In this document: piece after piece, positions 22,876 through 31,236 of the stretch | Layout: each line of letters begins with the position of its first letter | Position numbering within the stretch: position 1 is the first letter of the stretch | Assembly (NCBI GenBank): GCA_964501815.1 | Contig: CAZCUR010000027.1 | Span: 1 to 31,236, forward strand | Source of the DNA: Geothermobacter sp964501815 | Lineage (GTDB): Bacteria > Desulfobacterota > Desulfuromonadia > Desulfuromonadales > Geothermobacteraceae | DNA: 31,236 bases | Reading direction: 5' to 3' | The notes under the pieces: model-generated | What the model was told of the DNA's origin: nothing | The model's input: only the letters and a program-made list of their open reading frames with translations | Database searches by the model: none | Translations under genes and position numbers: made by a program

Positions 22876-24747
22876 ATGGCCAAGGGCCGGATCCTCACCA
22901 TCGACGCGGACGCTTTTTACCGGAGCTTTTACCGCGAACATCTCGGCGGGGAAGGCTACCGGGTGGTCTGTGTCGCCCATACCCGGGAAGCGCTCGATTG
23001 GCTCCGGCGTGAAGATTTCGATCTGGTGATTGTCGACCTGAGCGAGGCGGATGCCGTCGGCCGTATTCGCCGTTTCAACCCCGAGCAGGAAATTCTCGCG
23101 GTGACCGCCCGGGATGATGTTTCCCTGGCGGTGGCCGCCATGAAGCAGGGGGTGAGCGATTATTTGCTCAAGCCCATTGATCCCGATGCCTTTTTGCTGG
23201 TTGTCAATCGCACCCTGTTCCGTCTCAGCCTCGGGCAGGAGCACCAGCGGCTTCTCAGCGAGAACATCGAATTCGCTTCGATGCTCGCCTGGTACCGCAA
23301 ATGCCTTGCCTTTTTGCGGGTTCCCGATCTCGACCGGCTCGGCGACCTGATTCTCGATACCCTGATGGATCTTCTGCGCGCCGAGGGGGCGGCGCTCTGG
23401 CTGGTCGGCTATGCCGGGCGCAGCTACCGGCTGCGCTGCCGGCGCGGCCTGGCCCGGCCGCTGCCGGTCGAGGAGGTCATCGAACCGGACCCGACTCTGG
23501 CCGGATTGCTGCACAAGGGCGCCCCGGCCCTGCTTGATGACGACCGGACCGTGCTTCTGCCTCTGCAGATCGAGCGGCGCGGCCTGGCCTTTGCCCGCAT
23601 CGAGGCGCCGACCGGACGCGACACCTTCAATCGCTCTGATTTGAAGGCCGCTGAACTGGTGGCTGAAGTCGCCTCGGTCGCGCTCGACAATGTTCTGGCC
23701 CGCCGGGCCTTGGAGCAGGACAGCCTGCGTCTGCCCGCCAGTCAGGTCTACAAGCTGGCCTATTTTCGCGATCATGTCACCCGCGAGATGTACAAGGCCC
23801 GGCGCTATGGCCGCAATCTTTCCTTTATCCGCCTCGATATCACCAATTATCAGAGTGTTTCGGACCGGATGTTCGACCGGGATGTCGAGGATGCGCTGGC
23901 GCGCATGGCCGAACTTGTCAATGGCATGCTGCGTGACGCCGACATGCTGGCCTGTCTGGCCCCGGGAACCTATGTCATCATGCTGCCGGAAACCGACTAC
24001 TGGGGGTCGCTGGTGGCCCAGCAGCGGATCCGCAGGGTGCTGGATGGCGCCATTGCTGTCAGCGACGGCAAACGCACGATTCCCCTGAAGATTTTGATGC
24101 GCAGTGCCGCTTTTCCGGTCGATGGTGACGATTTTGACACCCTGCTGGCGGTCGCGGCACGGCGGCAGCAGCGGCTGCAAAAAAGCCTCTATCAGCGGAC
24201 CGGTATGGAGAAGGAATCCTTCTGGGCTACGGTGCGCCGGCTGCTGGGCCGTCCCGAAGATTATCGTTTTGCCGGGGACGGCCTTGCGATCAGCGACAGG
24301 TTGCGTCCGTTTGAGGATGAAAACGGCAGCTGCTACCTGCGTCTGCCGGCAGACCGACGCGAGGAGCTGCTGGCCGCTTTTTGTGCCGATCTGATTGAAT
24401 CGCGGCGCATCCGCGGTGTTATCTATCTGGCGAGTGCCGATTTTGAGCGGGATCGGGGCAGGGTTCCGGTCATGGAGGGGCTGGAGCAGTCGGCCACCAA
24501 TCTCTTTTTGCTCGGCGGCAACCGGCGCGTCTCCTGGGAGCTGCAGCGCGTGGTGCCGATTTATATCGACGATGACCAGCTGCGCCGGCTGGTGGTCATG
24601 CTCTATTTGAATGAAGATCACGCCTACGCCCTGTTCGCCCGCAGGCGTGGACAGGAGCTGGTGGGTTTTCACACCTGCGACTTCTATTTTGTCGAAAACA
24701 TGATTGCCAAGCTGCAGCGCCATTACCGGCTGCAGCCGAAAATCTAG
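22876..24747 (+). CDS. Response regulator: receiver, GAF, degenerate GGDEF, unknown C-terminal domain
   Basis: 623 residues. The receiver (about 4-120) has Asp10/Asp12, phospho-acceptor Asp54 (VIVDLS), Thr78 and Lys99 (YLLKPID), so it appears active. A GAF-like domain spans about 145-275. Residues about 295-400 resemble a diguanylate cyclase fold (FIRLDITNYQSVSDR, then ...VIMLPETD), but the GGDEF loop reads LAPGTY (361-366), so cyclase activity is not expected. The last 170 residues form a separate alpha/beta region that I cannot assign. The start at 22876 is preferred over 22873 because GGAGG is then 4 nt upstream. It is followed closely by another signalling gene, suggesting one pathway. 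Confidence 0.85.
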   Translation: MAKGRILTIDADAFYRSFYREHLGGEGYRVVCVAHTREALDWLRREDFDLVIVDLSEADAVGRIRRFNPEQEILAVTARDDVSLAVAAMKQGVSDYLLKPIDPDAFLLVVNRTLFRLSLGQEHQRLLSENIEFASMLAWYRKCLAFLRVPDLDRLGDLILDTLMDLLRAEGAALWLVGYAGRSYRLRCRRGLARPLPVEEVIEPDPTLAGLLHKGAPALLDDDRTVLLPLQIERRGLAFARIEAPTGRDTFNRSDLKAAELVAEVASVALDNVLARRALEQDSLRLPASQVYKLAYFRDHVTREMYKARRYGRNLSFIRLDITNYQSVSDRMFDRDVEDALARMAELVNGMLRDADMLACLAPGTYVIMLPETDYWGSLVAQQRIRRVLDGAIAVSDGKRTIPLKILMRSAAFPVDGDDFDTLLAVAARRQQRLQKSLYQRTGMEKESFWATVRRLLGRPEDYRFAGDGLAISDRLRPFEDENGSCYLRLPADRREELLAAFCADLIESRRIRGVIYLASADFERDRGRVPVMEGLEQSATNLFLLGGNRRVSWELQRVVPIYIDDDQLRRLVVMLYLNEDHAYALFARRRGQELVGFHTCDFYFVENMIAKLQRHYRLQPKI

Positions 24748-24756
24748 GACCGTTGC

Positions 24757-26229
24757 ATGAGTGAGCGTCGCAGTCGCATCATTGTTGCCAGTGACCGCCA
24801 CGATCTGGTCGCGCTGGCAGCTCCCCTGCAAGCCGAAGGGTTCGAGGTCGTCGTCTGTGGCGACGGCGCCCGGGTGCTCGAGCTGGCTCTGGCGCGGCCT
24901 CCGGTCCTGATTGTTCTGGAAACCGACCTGCCGCTTCTGCCGGTGGACCGGCTGGTGCAGATCCTCAGGTCCAACCCGCGCACCGAAAGGGTCGCCTTTT
25001 GCTTTGTCGGTCGTGAAGGGGAGGAGGTGGACGGTTTTCTGCGTCGGCGCGACCAGTTTTTTGTCCGGCCGTTCAACAGCGAACAGGTTCTGGGTGACAT
25101 CCTGGGTTACTTGCACCGCATCGAGCGCACCCGCCAGGTGTCGCGCCAGGACCGGGAGGTGGAGGGGGCGCTGGAGCAGATATCTCTGGTCGATTTGCTG
25201 CAGATTTTCAGCCTCAACCGCAAGGACGGTCTGCTGACGCTCAATTCCGGCGGCCAGGTCGGCACCATCAGCCTGCTGGGAGGACTGGTCGCCAATGCCC
25301 GTCTGGGCCAGATGCAGGGCGAAAAGGCCTTTTTCCGCCTGCTGGGCTGGAATCGCGGGTCCTTTCGTTTTCACCCCGAGGTGCGCGAAAGCGCGCCGCA
25401 AATCAGCCTGCCCACCGACCATCTCATTATGGAGGGGTTGCGTCAGCAGGATGAGCTGGCGGCGCGCGCCGGGGAATTGCCCGCCCTGGAAGACGAACTG
25501 GTTCTGCGGGTTCCGCGCGAACATCTGCCGGAGGGGTTGCGTCCGGCGACCAGTGAAATTCTGCTTCTGTTGCAGTACTACCGGCGTGTTCGTGATATTC
25601 TGGACCACAGTTCCCGCCCTGACCTTGAGGTTCTGCAGATTCTGCAGGTTCTGCTCGACAAGGGGCTGGTTGAACGCGCCGAACCCAGGGATGGTGACGG
25701 GCGCAGCGATGAGCTTTTGCTTGCGCTGGACGAAGTCATTGCCATCAAGGAAGCTTTCGGTGAAGGGGACAATCTGTTTGAGACCGCCACGGTCAAACTG
25801 GTCCTGCTGCCAGGCTCCCGAGCGGACCTGGATGCCTTTGTTCGCGCATTGCAGGGAGTGGGGGAATTTGTTCCCGACCCGGTTCTGCTGCGCTTTCCCG
25901 GGCAGATTCCTCTGGGCGATGTCGGCCGGATTTGTATCGACGAGAGTTTTGCCATCCGGCTGTTTTGTCTGACAACGGACCCGCAGTCCCTGCCACTGTG
26001 GCGCTGCTTCTGCAGAAGGCAGCTCGGTGCCTTGGCCATAGGTTCCGGACCGGGGGTGCAGGCCGCGGCGGACTTTTTCCGTCTTAAGGGGCGCACCCCG
26101 GTGATCGACGTGGCCGGTGCCGACCAGAAGACGGGAGCTTTAACCCTCAAGGCCGGTGACCGGGCCGGGCTCAGGCAGATGCTTGCGGCCCTGGCCGAAC
26201 CCTACAGGCGGCCTGTTGTTCTGGACTGA
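24757..26229 (+). CDS. Pseudo-receiver / PATAN (DUF4388) / degenerate GTPase-like signalling protein
   Basis: 490 residues. The N-terminal part (about 5-120) has a receiver fold, but the phospho-site position reads LIVLETD (Glu55) and the conserved lysine is Arg104 (FFVRPFN), so it is probably a pseudo-receiver. Residues about 135-240 match DUF4388/PATAN (EGALEQISLVDLLQIFSLNR; GTISLLGGLVANARLGQMQG; GEKAFFRLLGW). The C-terminal part, from about 340, follows the strand order of MglA/Arf-like GTPases (TVKLVLLPGSRADLDAFVRA; RICIDESFAIRLFCLTTDP; LWRCFCRRQLGALAIGS) but lacks a GxxxxGKS/T P-loop. That last match is my inference and needs a structure-based test. It starts 9 nt after the preceding signalling gene. 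Confidence 0.75.
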   Translation: MSERRSRIIVASDRHDLVALAAPLQAEGFEVVVCGDGARVLELALARPPVLIVLETDLPLLPVDRLVQILRSNPRTERVAFCFVGREGEEVDGFLRRRDQFFVRPFNSEQVLGDILGYLHRIERTRQVSRQDREVEGALEQISLVDLLQIFSLNRKDGLLTLNSGGQVGTISLLGGLVANARLGQMQGEKAFFRLLGWNRGSFRFHPEVRESAPQISLPTDHLIMEGLRQQDELAARAGELPALEDELVLRVPREHLPEGLRPATSEILLLLQYYRRVRDILDHSSRPDLEVLQILQVLLDKGLVERAEPRDGDGRSDELLLALDEVIAIKEAFGEGDNLFETATVKLVLLPGSRADLDAFVRALQGVGEFVPDPVLLRFPGQIPLGDVGRICIDESFAIRLFCLTTDPQSLPLWRCFCRRQLGALAIGSGPGVQAAADFFRLKGRTPVIDVAGADQKTGALTLKAGDRAGLRQMLAALAEPYRRPVVLD

Positions 26230-26265
26230 TTCGGGGCCGGTGCCCCGGTGCGAGGAGAAAAAAAC

Positions 26266-26925
26266 ATGCTTGATCTGCACACCCATACCATCTTCAGTGA
26301 CGGCGAACTGATTCCGGCTGAACTGGCGCGCCGGGCGGCCGTCGCCGGTTACGAGGCCCTGGCCATGACCGACCACGGCGACCGGTCCAACCTCGATCTG
26401 ATCATCCCGAGACTGGCTCGGGTGGCCGAAGAGCTGAGCCGGTCCTGGGGACTGACCATTCTGCCCGGTATCGAATTGACCCATGTGCCGCCGGAACACA
26501 TCGCCGCCGCGGCGCGCGAGGCAAGACAGCTCGGAGCCCGAATCGTTATTGTTCACGGCGAAACCTTGGTCGAACCGGTGGCGGCGGGCACCAACAGGGC
26601 CGCACTCGAAGCCGACATCGATATCCTTGCCCACCCGGGACTGTTGACCGCGGAGGATGCGCAGCTGGCTGCCCGCCGCGGCATCTGTCTGGAACTGACC
26701 ACGCGCAAGGGGCACTCGCTCAGCAACGGCCATGTCGCCCGTATGGCGGTGCAGGCCGGAGCGCCGCTGGTGGTCAACAACGACGCCCATGCACCCGGGG
26801 ACCTGCTCAGCCCCGAGATGATGCGCCGGGTGGTTCTGGGGGCCGGCCTGGACGACCGCCAGGTCGATTCGGCCTTGGATAACGCCCGCAAACTGGTCCA
26901 AAAGGCCCTGGAGGCGCGAGGATGA
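26266..26925 (+). CDS. PHP-domain metal-dependent phosphoesterase
   Basis: 219 residues, HisK/PHP-type TIM-barrel hydrolase. The full set of candidate metal ligands is present: His5, His7 (LHTHT), Asp12, His37 (MTDHGD), Glu70 (PGIELTH), His97 (IVHGET), His123 (LAHPG), Asp173 and His175 (NNDAHAPGD). Histidinol phosphatase is one possible activity, but no his genes are nearby, so the substrate is open. GAGGAG lies 8 nt before the ATG. Its stop overlaps the start of the M42 peptidase (ATGA), so the two are co-translated. Confidence 0.88.
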   Translation: MLDLHTHTIFSDGELIPAELARRAAVAGYEALAMTDHGDRSNLDLIIPRLARVAEELSRSWGLTILPGIELTHVPPEHIAAAAREARQLGARIVIVHGETLVEPVAAGTNRAALEADIDILAHPGLLTAEDAQLAARRGICLELTTRKGHSLSNGHVARMAVQAGAPLVVNNDAHAPGDLLSPEMMRRVVLGAGLDDRQVDSALDNARKLVQKALEARG

Positions 26926-27989
26926 CGGCAGAGGAATTCGACTTTCTCGTCCGGTTGCTCGAGGCGCCCAGTCCGTCCGGCTACGAGGCTCCGGCGCGAC
27001 GTCTGCTGCGGGAACGGCTCGAGGGGGTGGCAGACAGCATCGAAACCGATATGCTCGGCAATCTTTGCGCCATCCTCAAGGGGACCGGCCGTGGGCCGAG
27101 GGTGATGCTGACTGCGCATTGCGATGAAATCGGCTTTCTGGTCAAACATATCGACGAGCGCGGTTTCATCTGGTTTGCTCCCATAGGGGGTGTCGACCCC
27201 CATCTGTCTCCCGGACAGCGGGTCAGCATTCAGACCGCTTCCGGGCCGGTGGCCGGTGTGGTCGGCAAAAAGGCCATTCACCAGATGGAAGGAGCGGAAA
27301 AGGACCGGGTCATCCCCTTTGCCGAACAGTTTATCGATATCGGTGCCGAAAACGGTGCGGAGGCGAGGCGGCTGGTTGCCATCGGTGATCCGGTCGTCTT
27401 TGCCAGCCGGGTCGAGCGCCTGTGCGGTGAACGTATTGCCAGCCGGGCGCTGGATGACAAGATGGGCGCCTATCTGGTGTTGCGTGCCTTTCTCGATCTG
27501 GCGGAACAGGGCCGTCCGGCCGGAGATGTCTGCGCCGTGTTCACGGTTCAGGAGGAAGTCGGCCTGCGCGGGGCCGGGCCTGCCGCCTGGGGGGCCGAAC
27601 CCGATGTCGCCCTGGTGGTCGAAATCGGCCATGGCACCGATACCCCTGCCCACGATATCCGTCGCACCGGTGATGTCCGGCTCGGCGGCGGGCCACTGCT
27701 GACGCGCGGACCCAACGTCAACCACGCCCTCTTCGACCTGCTGATGCGCACCGGGCAAGAGGAGGGCATTCCGCTGCAGGTCCTCGGAGAACCGCGCGGC
27801 ACCGGTACGGATGCCAGGGAGATTCAGCTGAGCCGTTGTGGTGTGGCGACCGCCCTGGTCAGGGTGCCGACCCGTTATGTTCACACCCCTTCCGAGGTTC
27901 TGGATTTGCAGGATCTCAAGGCGGCCCGGCGTCTGCTGGTTGCGGCGGTGCGCCGCATTGATGCCCGGCAGCAGTTTGTCCCCGATTAG
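26922..27989 (+). CDS. M42-family glutamyl aminopeptidase / endoglucanase-type peptidase
   Basis: 355 residues, cytoplasmic metallo-aminopeptidase that forms large tetrahedral or dodecameric shells in this family. Expected ligands and catalytic residues: His66 and Asp68 (AHCDEIGF), Asp178/Asp179 (RALDDKMGAY), Glu211 and Glu212 (VQEEVGLRGA) and His321 (RYVHTPSEV). The position where many homologues have the zinc-binding Asp of a VDV motif reads VEIGHGTDTP, with Glu234; this may be a tolerated substitution. It probably trims peptides from proteasome-like proteolysis. It overlaps the PHP gene by 4 nt and ends about 120 nt before guaB. Confidence 0.92.
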   Translation: MTAEEFDFLVRLLEAPSPSGYEAPARRLLRERLEGVADSIETDMLGNLCAILKGTGRGPRVMLTAHCDEIGFLVKHIDERGFIWFAPIGGVDPHLSPGQRVSIQTASGPVAGVVGKKAIHQMEGAEKDRVIPFAEQFIDIGAENGAEARRLVAIGDPVVFASRVERLCGERIASRALDDKMGAYLVLRAFLDLAEQGRPAGDVCAVFTVQEEVGLRGAGPAAWGAEPDVALVVEIGHGTDTPAHDIRRTGDVRLGGGPLLTRGPNVNHALFDLLMRTGQEEGIPLQVLGEPRGTGTDAREIQLSRCGVATALVRVPTRYVHTPSEVLDLQDLKAARRLLVAAVRRIDARQQFVPD

Positions 27990-28015
27990 CGCGGTTTTAA
28001 GGCTGGTTTGAGCCC

Positions 28016-28044
28016 TTGACTCCGGCGGGCGGCTGCCCTAGTAT
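28016..28044 (+). promoter_or_regulatory. Strong sigma70-type promoter for guaBA
   Basis: TTGACT at 28016-28021, 17-bp spacer, TAGTAT at 28039-28044. The expected start site is about 57 nt before the guaB ATG. It shares the TTGACWCCGG and CTAGTATCCC blocks with the miaB promoter. I see no purine-riboswitch-like structure in the short leader. Confidence 0.8.
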
Positions 28045-28107
28045 CCCACGTTAATTTATCCGCCGCCCGCGGTGCCACCGCACACTCTCATCATCCAGGA
28101 GTTCGTT

Positions 28108-29567
28108 ATGCTGGAAGCCGATATTCCCGAAGGATTGACATTTGACGATGTTTTGCTGGTCCCGGCCCACTCCGAGGTTCTGCCCAAGGAGGTTGACATC
28201 TCCACCCAGCTGACCCCGGCCATCCGTCTCAACATGCCGCTGCTGTCGGCGGCCATGGATACGGTGACCGAGGCACGTGCCGCCATCACCATGGCGCGCG
28301 AGGGGGGAATGGGCATCATCCACAAAAACATGACTCCGGCCGAACAGGCGCTTGAGGTCGACCAGGTGAAAAAATCGGAAAGCGGCATGATTGTCGATCC
28401 GATCACCATGGAGCCGGAACAGAAGATTTATGAAGCTCTCGACCTGATGAAGACCTACCGGATCTCCGGTGTTCCCATCTGCAAGGAAGGCAAGCTGGTC
28501 GGCATCCTCACCAACCGCGACCTGCGTTTCGAAACCCGGCTCGACCAGCCGATCGCCAATGTCATGACCAAGGAAAATCTGGTGACCGTGCCGCCCGGGA
28601 CCACTCTCGAAGAGGCCAAGAAGCACCTGCACGAGCACCGGATCGAAAAGCTGCTGGTGGTCGACGACAAGGGGGACCTCAAGGGGCTGATCACCATCAA
28701 GGACATCGAGAAGGTACGCAAGTACCCCAATGCCTGCAAGGACGATATCGGCCGGCTGCGTGTCGGTGCCGCGGTCGGGGTCGGTCCCGACCGCGAGGAA
28801 CGTGTCGCCGCGCTGGTGGCCGCCGGCGTCGATGTGATTGTCATCGACACCGCCCATGGTCATTCCCAGGGGGTTATCGACGCCGTCATCGATACCCGGC
28901 GCCAGTATCCCGACCTGCAGCTGATTGCCGGCAACATCGCCACCGGCGAGGCGGCCGAGGCGTTGATCAAGGCCGGGGTCAATGCGGTCAAGGTCGGCAT
29001 CGGTCCGGGTTCCATCTGCACCACCCGCGTCGTTGCCGGGGTGGGTGTGCCGCAGATCACTGCCATCGGCAATGTGGCCAGGGTCGCCCGCAAACACGGT
29101 GTGCCCCTGATCGCTGACGGCGGCATCAAGTATTCGGGTGAAATCGCCAAGGCGATTGCCGCCGGCGCTGACGTAGTGATGATCGGGTCCCTGTTTGCCG
29201 GCACCGAGGAGTCCCCCGGAGAAACCATTCTTTATCAGGGCCGCACCTACAAGGCCTACCGCGGCATGGGCAGCCTCGGCGCCATGAAGCAGGGGAGCAA
29301 GGACCGCTACTTCCAGGGGGATGTCGAAAGCGATGTCAAACTGGTCCCCGAAGGGATCGAAGGTCGCGTCCCCTATCGCGGGCCGCTTTCTGACAACATC
29401 CATCAGCTGCTTGGCGGCCTGCGCGCCGGCATGGGCTACACCGGCTGCCGCACCATTCGCGAACTGCAGGAAAAAGCACGCTTCATGCGTATCACCAACG
29501 CCGGCCTGCGCGAGTCGCACGTGCATGACGTCAGCATTACCCACGAAGCACCGAACTACCGGATAGA
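28108..29567 (+). CDS. guaB: IMP dehydrogenase, 3' end lost in assembly gap
   Basis: Oxidises IMP to XMP with NAD, the committed step of GMP synthesis. 486 residues are visible before the N run; homologues end within one to a few residues after the APNYRI segment, so only the last codons and stop are missing. The TIM barrel has GPGSICTTRV with the catalytic Cys and the RGMGSLGAMK flap, and a pair of CBS domains is inserted at about residues 95-205 (MIVDPITMEPEQKIYEALDL...; VMTKENLVTVPPGTTLEEAK). The start at 28108 matches the family N-terminus and has AGGAG 6 nt upstream; an upstream in-frame ATG-like start at 28072 is not supported. Confidence 0.96.
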
Positions 29568-29667
29568 NNNNNNNNNNNNNNNNNNNNNNNNNNNNNNNNN
29601 NNNNNNNNNNNNNNNNNNNNNNNNNNNNNNNNNNNNNNNNNNNNNNNNNNNNNNNNNNNNNNNNNNN
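29568..29667. other. Assembly gap of 100 N
   Basis: Exactly 100 undetermined bases, the conventional placeholder for a gap of unknown length. It hides the end of guaB, the intergenic region and the ribosome site of guaA. Any protein read through it is artificial. Confidence 0.99.
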
Positions 29668-29675
29668 AACTGATC

Positions 29676-31235
29676 ATGACCGATATTCATCAGGAACGTA
29701 TCCTCATCCTCGACTTCGGCTCCCAGTACACCCAGCTGATCGCCCGGCGGGTGCGCGAGGCCCATGTCTACTGCGAACTGCATCCCTTCGACATGGACCT
29801 GGATGCCATCCGTTCCTTCCGCCCCAACGGCATTATCCTGTCGGGCGGGCCCAAGTCGGTCTATGAAGAGGGGGCGCCGGCCATCCCGGGGGCGCTGTTC
29901 GATTTGGGAATTCCGGTGCTTGGCATCTGCTACGGCATGCAGCTGATGTGCGACCATTTCGGCGGTAAGGTGGTGCCGGCCGGCAAGCGCGAATACGGTC
30001 ACGCCGAGCTGCGCAGCAAGGGCCGACCGGGTCCGCTGTTCGACGGCTTTTTCGTCGAAGGCAAAAGCCCGGTCTGGATGAGCCATGGCGACCATGTCGA
30101 ACAGGTCCCGGAAGGGTTTGAGGTGGTGGCCCTGACCGACAACGCGCCGGTGTGTGCCATCCAGGATGTCGCCCGCAAACTCTATGGTGTGCAGTTCCAC
30201 CCCGAGGTCAACCATACCCCGCGCGGGGAGCAGCTGATCGACAACTTCGTACGCGGCATCTGCGGCTGTACCGGTCAGTGGACTCCCGGGCAGATCATCG
30301 AGGACGCCGTGGCGCGTATCCGCCGCCAGGTCGGCAAGGAGCATGTCATTCTCGGGCTGTCGGGCGGGGTCGATTCCTCGGTGGCCGCCAGCCTGATCCA
30401 CCGGGCCATCGGCGATCAGCTGACCTGTGTCTTCGTCAACAACGGTCTTTTACGCCTGGGTGAACCGGAGCAGGTGCTAAACACCTTCTCGGAGAACATG
30501 GGCGTCAAGGTGGTCTACGTCGACGCCGAAGAGCGCTTTCTCGACGCCCTCAAGGGGGTGACCGACCCCGAGCAGAAGCGCAAGATCATCGGCAACCTGT
30601 TTGTCGATATCTTTGAGGAGGAGGCCGCCCGGATCACCGACGCCAAATGGCTCGCCCAGGGGACCATCTATCCCGACGTCATCGAGTCGGCCGGAGCCAG
30701 GACCGGCAAGGCGCACAATATCAAGAGCCATCACAACGTCGGCGGGCTGCCTGACTACATGAAGCTGAAGCTGCTCGAGCCGTTGCGCGAACTGTTCAAG
30801 GACGAGGTGCGTGCCATCGGCGAGGAGTTGGGCTTGCCGCACCAGATGGTCTGGCGCCACCCCTTCCCAGGGCCGGGGCTGGGGGTGCGCATCCTCGGCG
30901 AAGTGAAGAAGGAGTACGCCGACATCCTGCGGCGCGCCGATGCTATTTACATCGAGGAACTCTACAAGAGCGGCCACTACGACAAGATCAGCCAGGCCTT
31001 CGCCGTCTTTCTGCCGGTCAAGTCGGTGGGGGTGATGGGGGACGGTCGCACCTACGAGTACGTCGTCGCCCTGCGTGCGGTGGAGACGCGCGATTTCATG
31101 ACCGCCAACTGGTACCCCATGCCCTACGAGGATCTGGCGCGCATCAGCAGCCGCATCATCAATGAGGTCAAGGGGGTCAACCGGGTGACCTACGACATCT
31201 CCAGCAAGCCGCCGGCCACCATTGAGTGGGAGTAG
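29676..31235 (+). CDS. guaA: GMP synthase (glutamine-hydrolysing)
   Basis: Aminates XMP to GMP using glutamine and ATP. 519 residues, complete to TAG at 31233-31235. The N-terminal class I glutamine amidotransferase domain has the catalytic triad Cys85 (GICYGMQL), His175 and Glu177 (VQFHPEV). The ATP-pyrophosphatase domain has the PP-loop SGGVDSS at 229-235. The C-terminal dimerisation domain ends with PPATIEWE, as in other GuaA proteins. It follows guaB, the usual guaBA operon order; its ribosome site is probably in the assembly gap. Confidence 0.98.
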   Translation: MTDIHQERILILDFGSQYTQLIARRVREAHVYCELHPFDMDLDAIRSFRPNGIILSGGPKSVYEEGAPAIPGALFDLGIPVLGICYGMQLMCDHFGGKVVPAGKREYGHAELRSKGRPGPLFDGFFVEGKSPVWMSHGDHVEQVPEGFEVVALTDNAPVCAIQDVARKLYGVQFHPEVNHTPRGEQLIDNFVRGICGCTGQWTPGQIIEDAVARIRRQVGKEHVILGLSGGVDSSVAASLIHRAIGDQLTCVFVNNGLLRLGEPEQVLNTFSENMGVKVVYVDAEERFLDALKGVTDPEQKRKIIGNLFVDIFEEEAARITDAKWLAQGTIYPDVIESAGARTGKAHNIKSHHNVGGLPDYMKLKLLEPLRELFKDEVRAIGEELGLPHQMVWRHPFPGPGLGVRILGEVKKEYADILRRADAIYIEELYKSGHYDKISQAFAVFLPVKSVGVMGDGRTYEYVVALRAVETRDFMTANWYPMPYEDLARISSRIINEVKGVNRVTYDISSKPPATIEWE

Positions 31236-31236
31236 C

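Noticed and set aside
22735..25608. 957-codon open frame on the minus strand
   Set aside because: It lies antisense to miaB and two signalling genes with clear domains. It has no recognisable domain and the His/Gln-rich make-up of a GC-rich shadow frame.
26231..26246. GGGGC-CGGT-GCCCC hairpin before the PHP gene
   Set aside because: Only five base pairs with no T-run; likely a chance feature of GC-rich spacer sequence.
28051..29544. 497-codon minus-strand frame opposite guaB
   Set aside because: Shadow of the conserved guaB gene; long only because of the high GC content at third positions.
28072..29673. guaB frame read from 28072 through the N run to a stop at 29671
   Set aside because: The upstream extension has no ribosome site, and the reading through the 100 N is meaningless; the real end is inside the gap.

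Overview
The window reads as chromosomal DNA from a GC-rich Gram-negative bacterium, most likely a member of the Desulfuromonadales/Geobacterales (former Deltaproteobacteria). This is an inference from gene content and order: a type IV pilus secretin (pilQ) followed by aroK-aroB, then aroQ-pepP-accB-accC; a futalosine-pathway gene (mqnA); a succinic-semialdehyde-reductase-type beta-hydroxyacid dehydrogenase of the kind characterised in Geobacter; and PATAN/DUF4388 and roadblock signalling proteins. I see no phage, insertion sequence, CRISPR array or foreign island. A run of 100 N (29568-29667) is an assembly gap that removes the last codons of guaB and the guaB-guaA spacer.

Layout. 1-7865 (+): the 3' part of pilQ, a strong hairpin terminator, then a tight run of aroK, aroB, a TPR protein, a roadblock/LC7 protein, aroQ, an Xaa-Pro aminopeptidase, accB and accC. 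This combines shikimate-pathway steps with the biotin half of acetyl-CoA carboxylase. 7938-9619 (+): lipM-like octanoyltransferase and mqnA, coupled by a GTGA overlap. 9616-10655: a NUDIX hydrolase (-), tRNA-Leu(UAA) (+) with its own promoter, and a PaaI-type thioesterase (-). 10779-15109 (+): an eight-gene directon (MazG-like, isochorismatase-like, MaoC hydratase, hotdog thioesterase, alpha/beta hydrolase, DUF169, receiver-PilZ, nitroreductase), mostly with overlapping start and stop codons. 15106-16907: a small membrane protein (-), then a beta-hydroxyacid dehydrogenase and a ferritin-like protein (+) behind a striking array of TGACACA half-sites. 16904-19411 (-): AMMECR1-like protein and typA/bipA. 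19601-21441 (+): a lipoprotein M48 protease with TPRs and a membrane PH-domain protein. 21513-27989 (+): miaB, two multidomain signalling proteins, a PHP phosphoesterase and an M42 aminopeptidase. 28108-31235 (+): guaB and guaA.

Most of the window is conserved housekeeping. The unusual material is regulatory and architectural. Five well-spaced sigma70-like promoters can be read directly, upstream of tRNA-Leu, the M48 protease, miaB, guaB and (minus strand) the AMMECR1 gene. A back-to-back TTTACA promoter pair is a sixth, weaker case. All three tail-to-tail protein-gene pairs share their stop codons through a 4-bp palindrome (TTAA or CTAG). One signalling protein appears to join a pseudo-receiver, a PATAN/DUF4388 domain and a degenerate MglA/Arf-like GTPase fold. 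I did not find a clearly new defence or mobile system; the best leads for undescribed biology are the TGACACA operator array and that pseudo-GTPase signalling protein.
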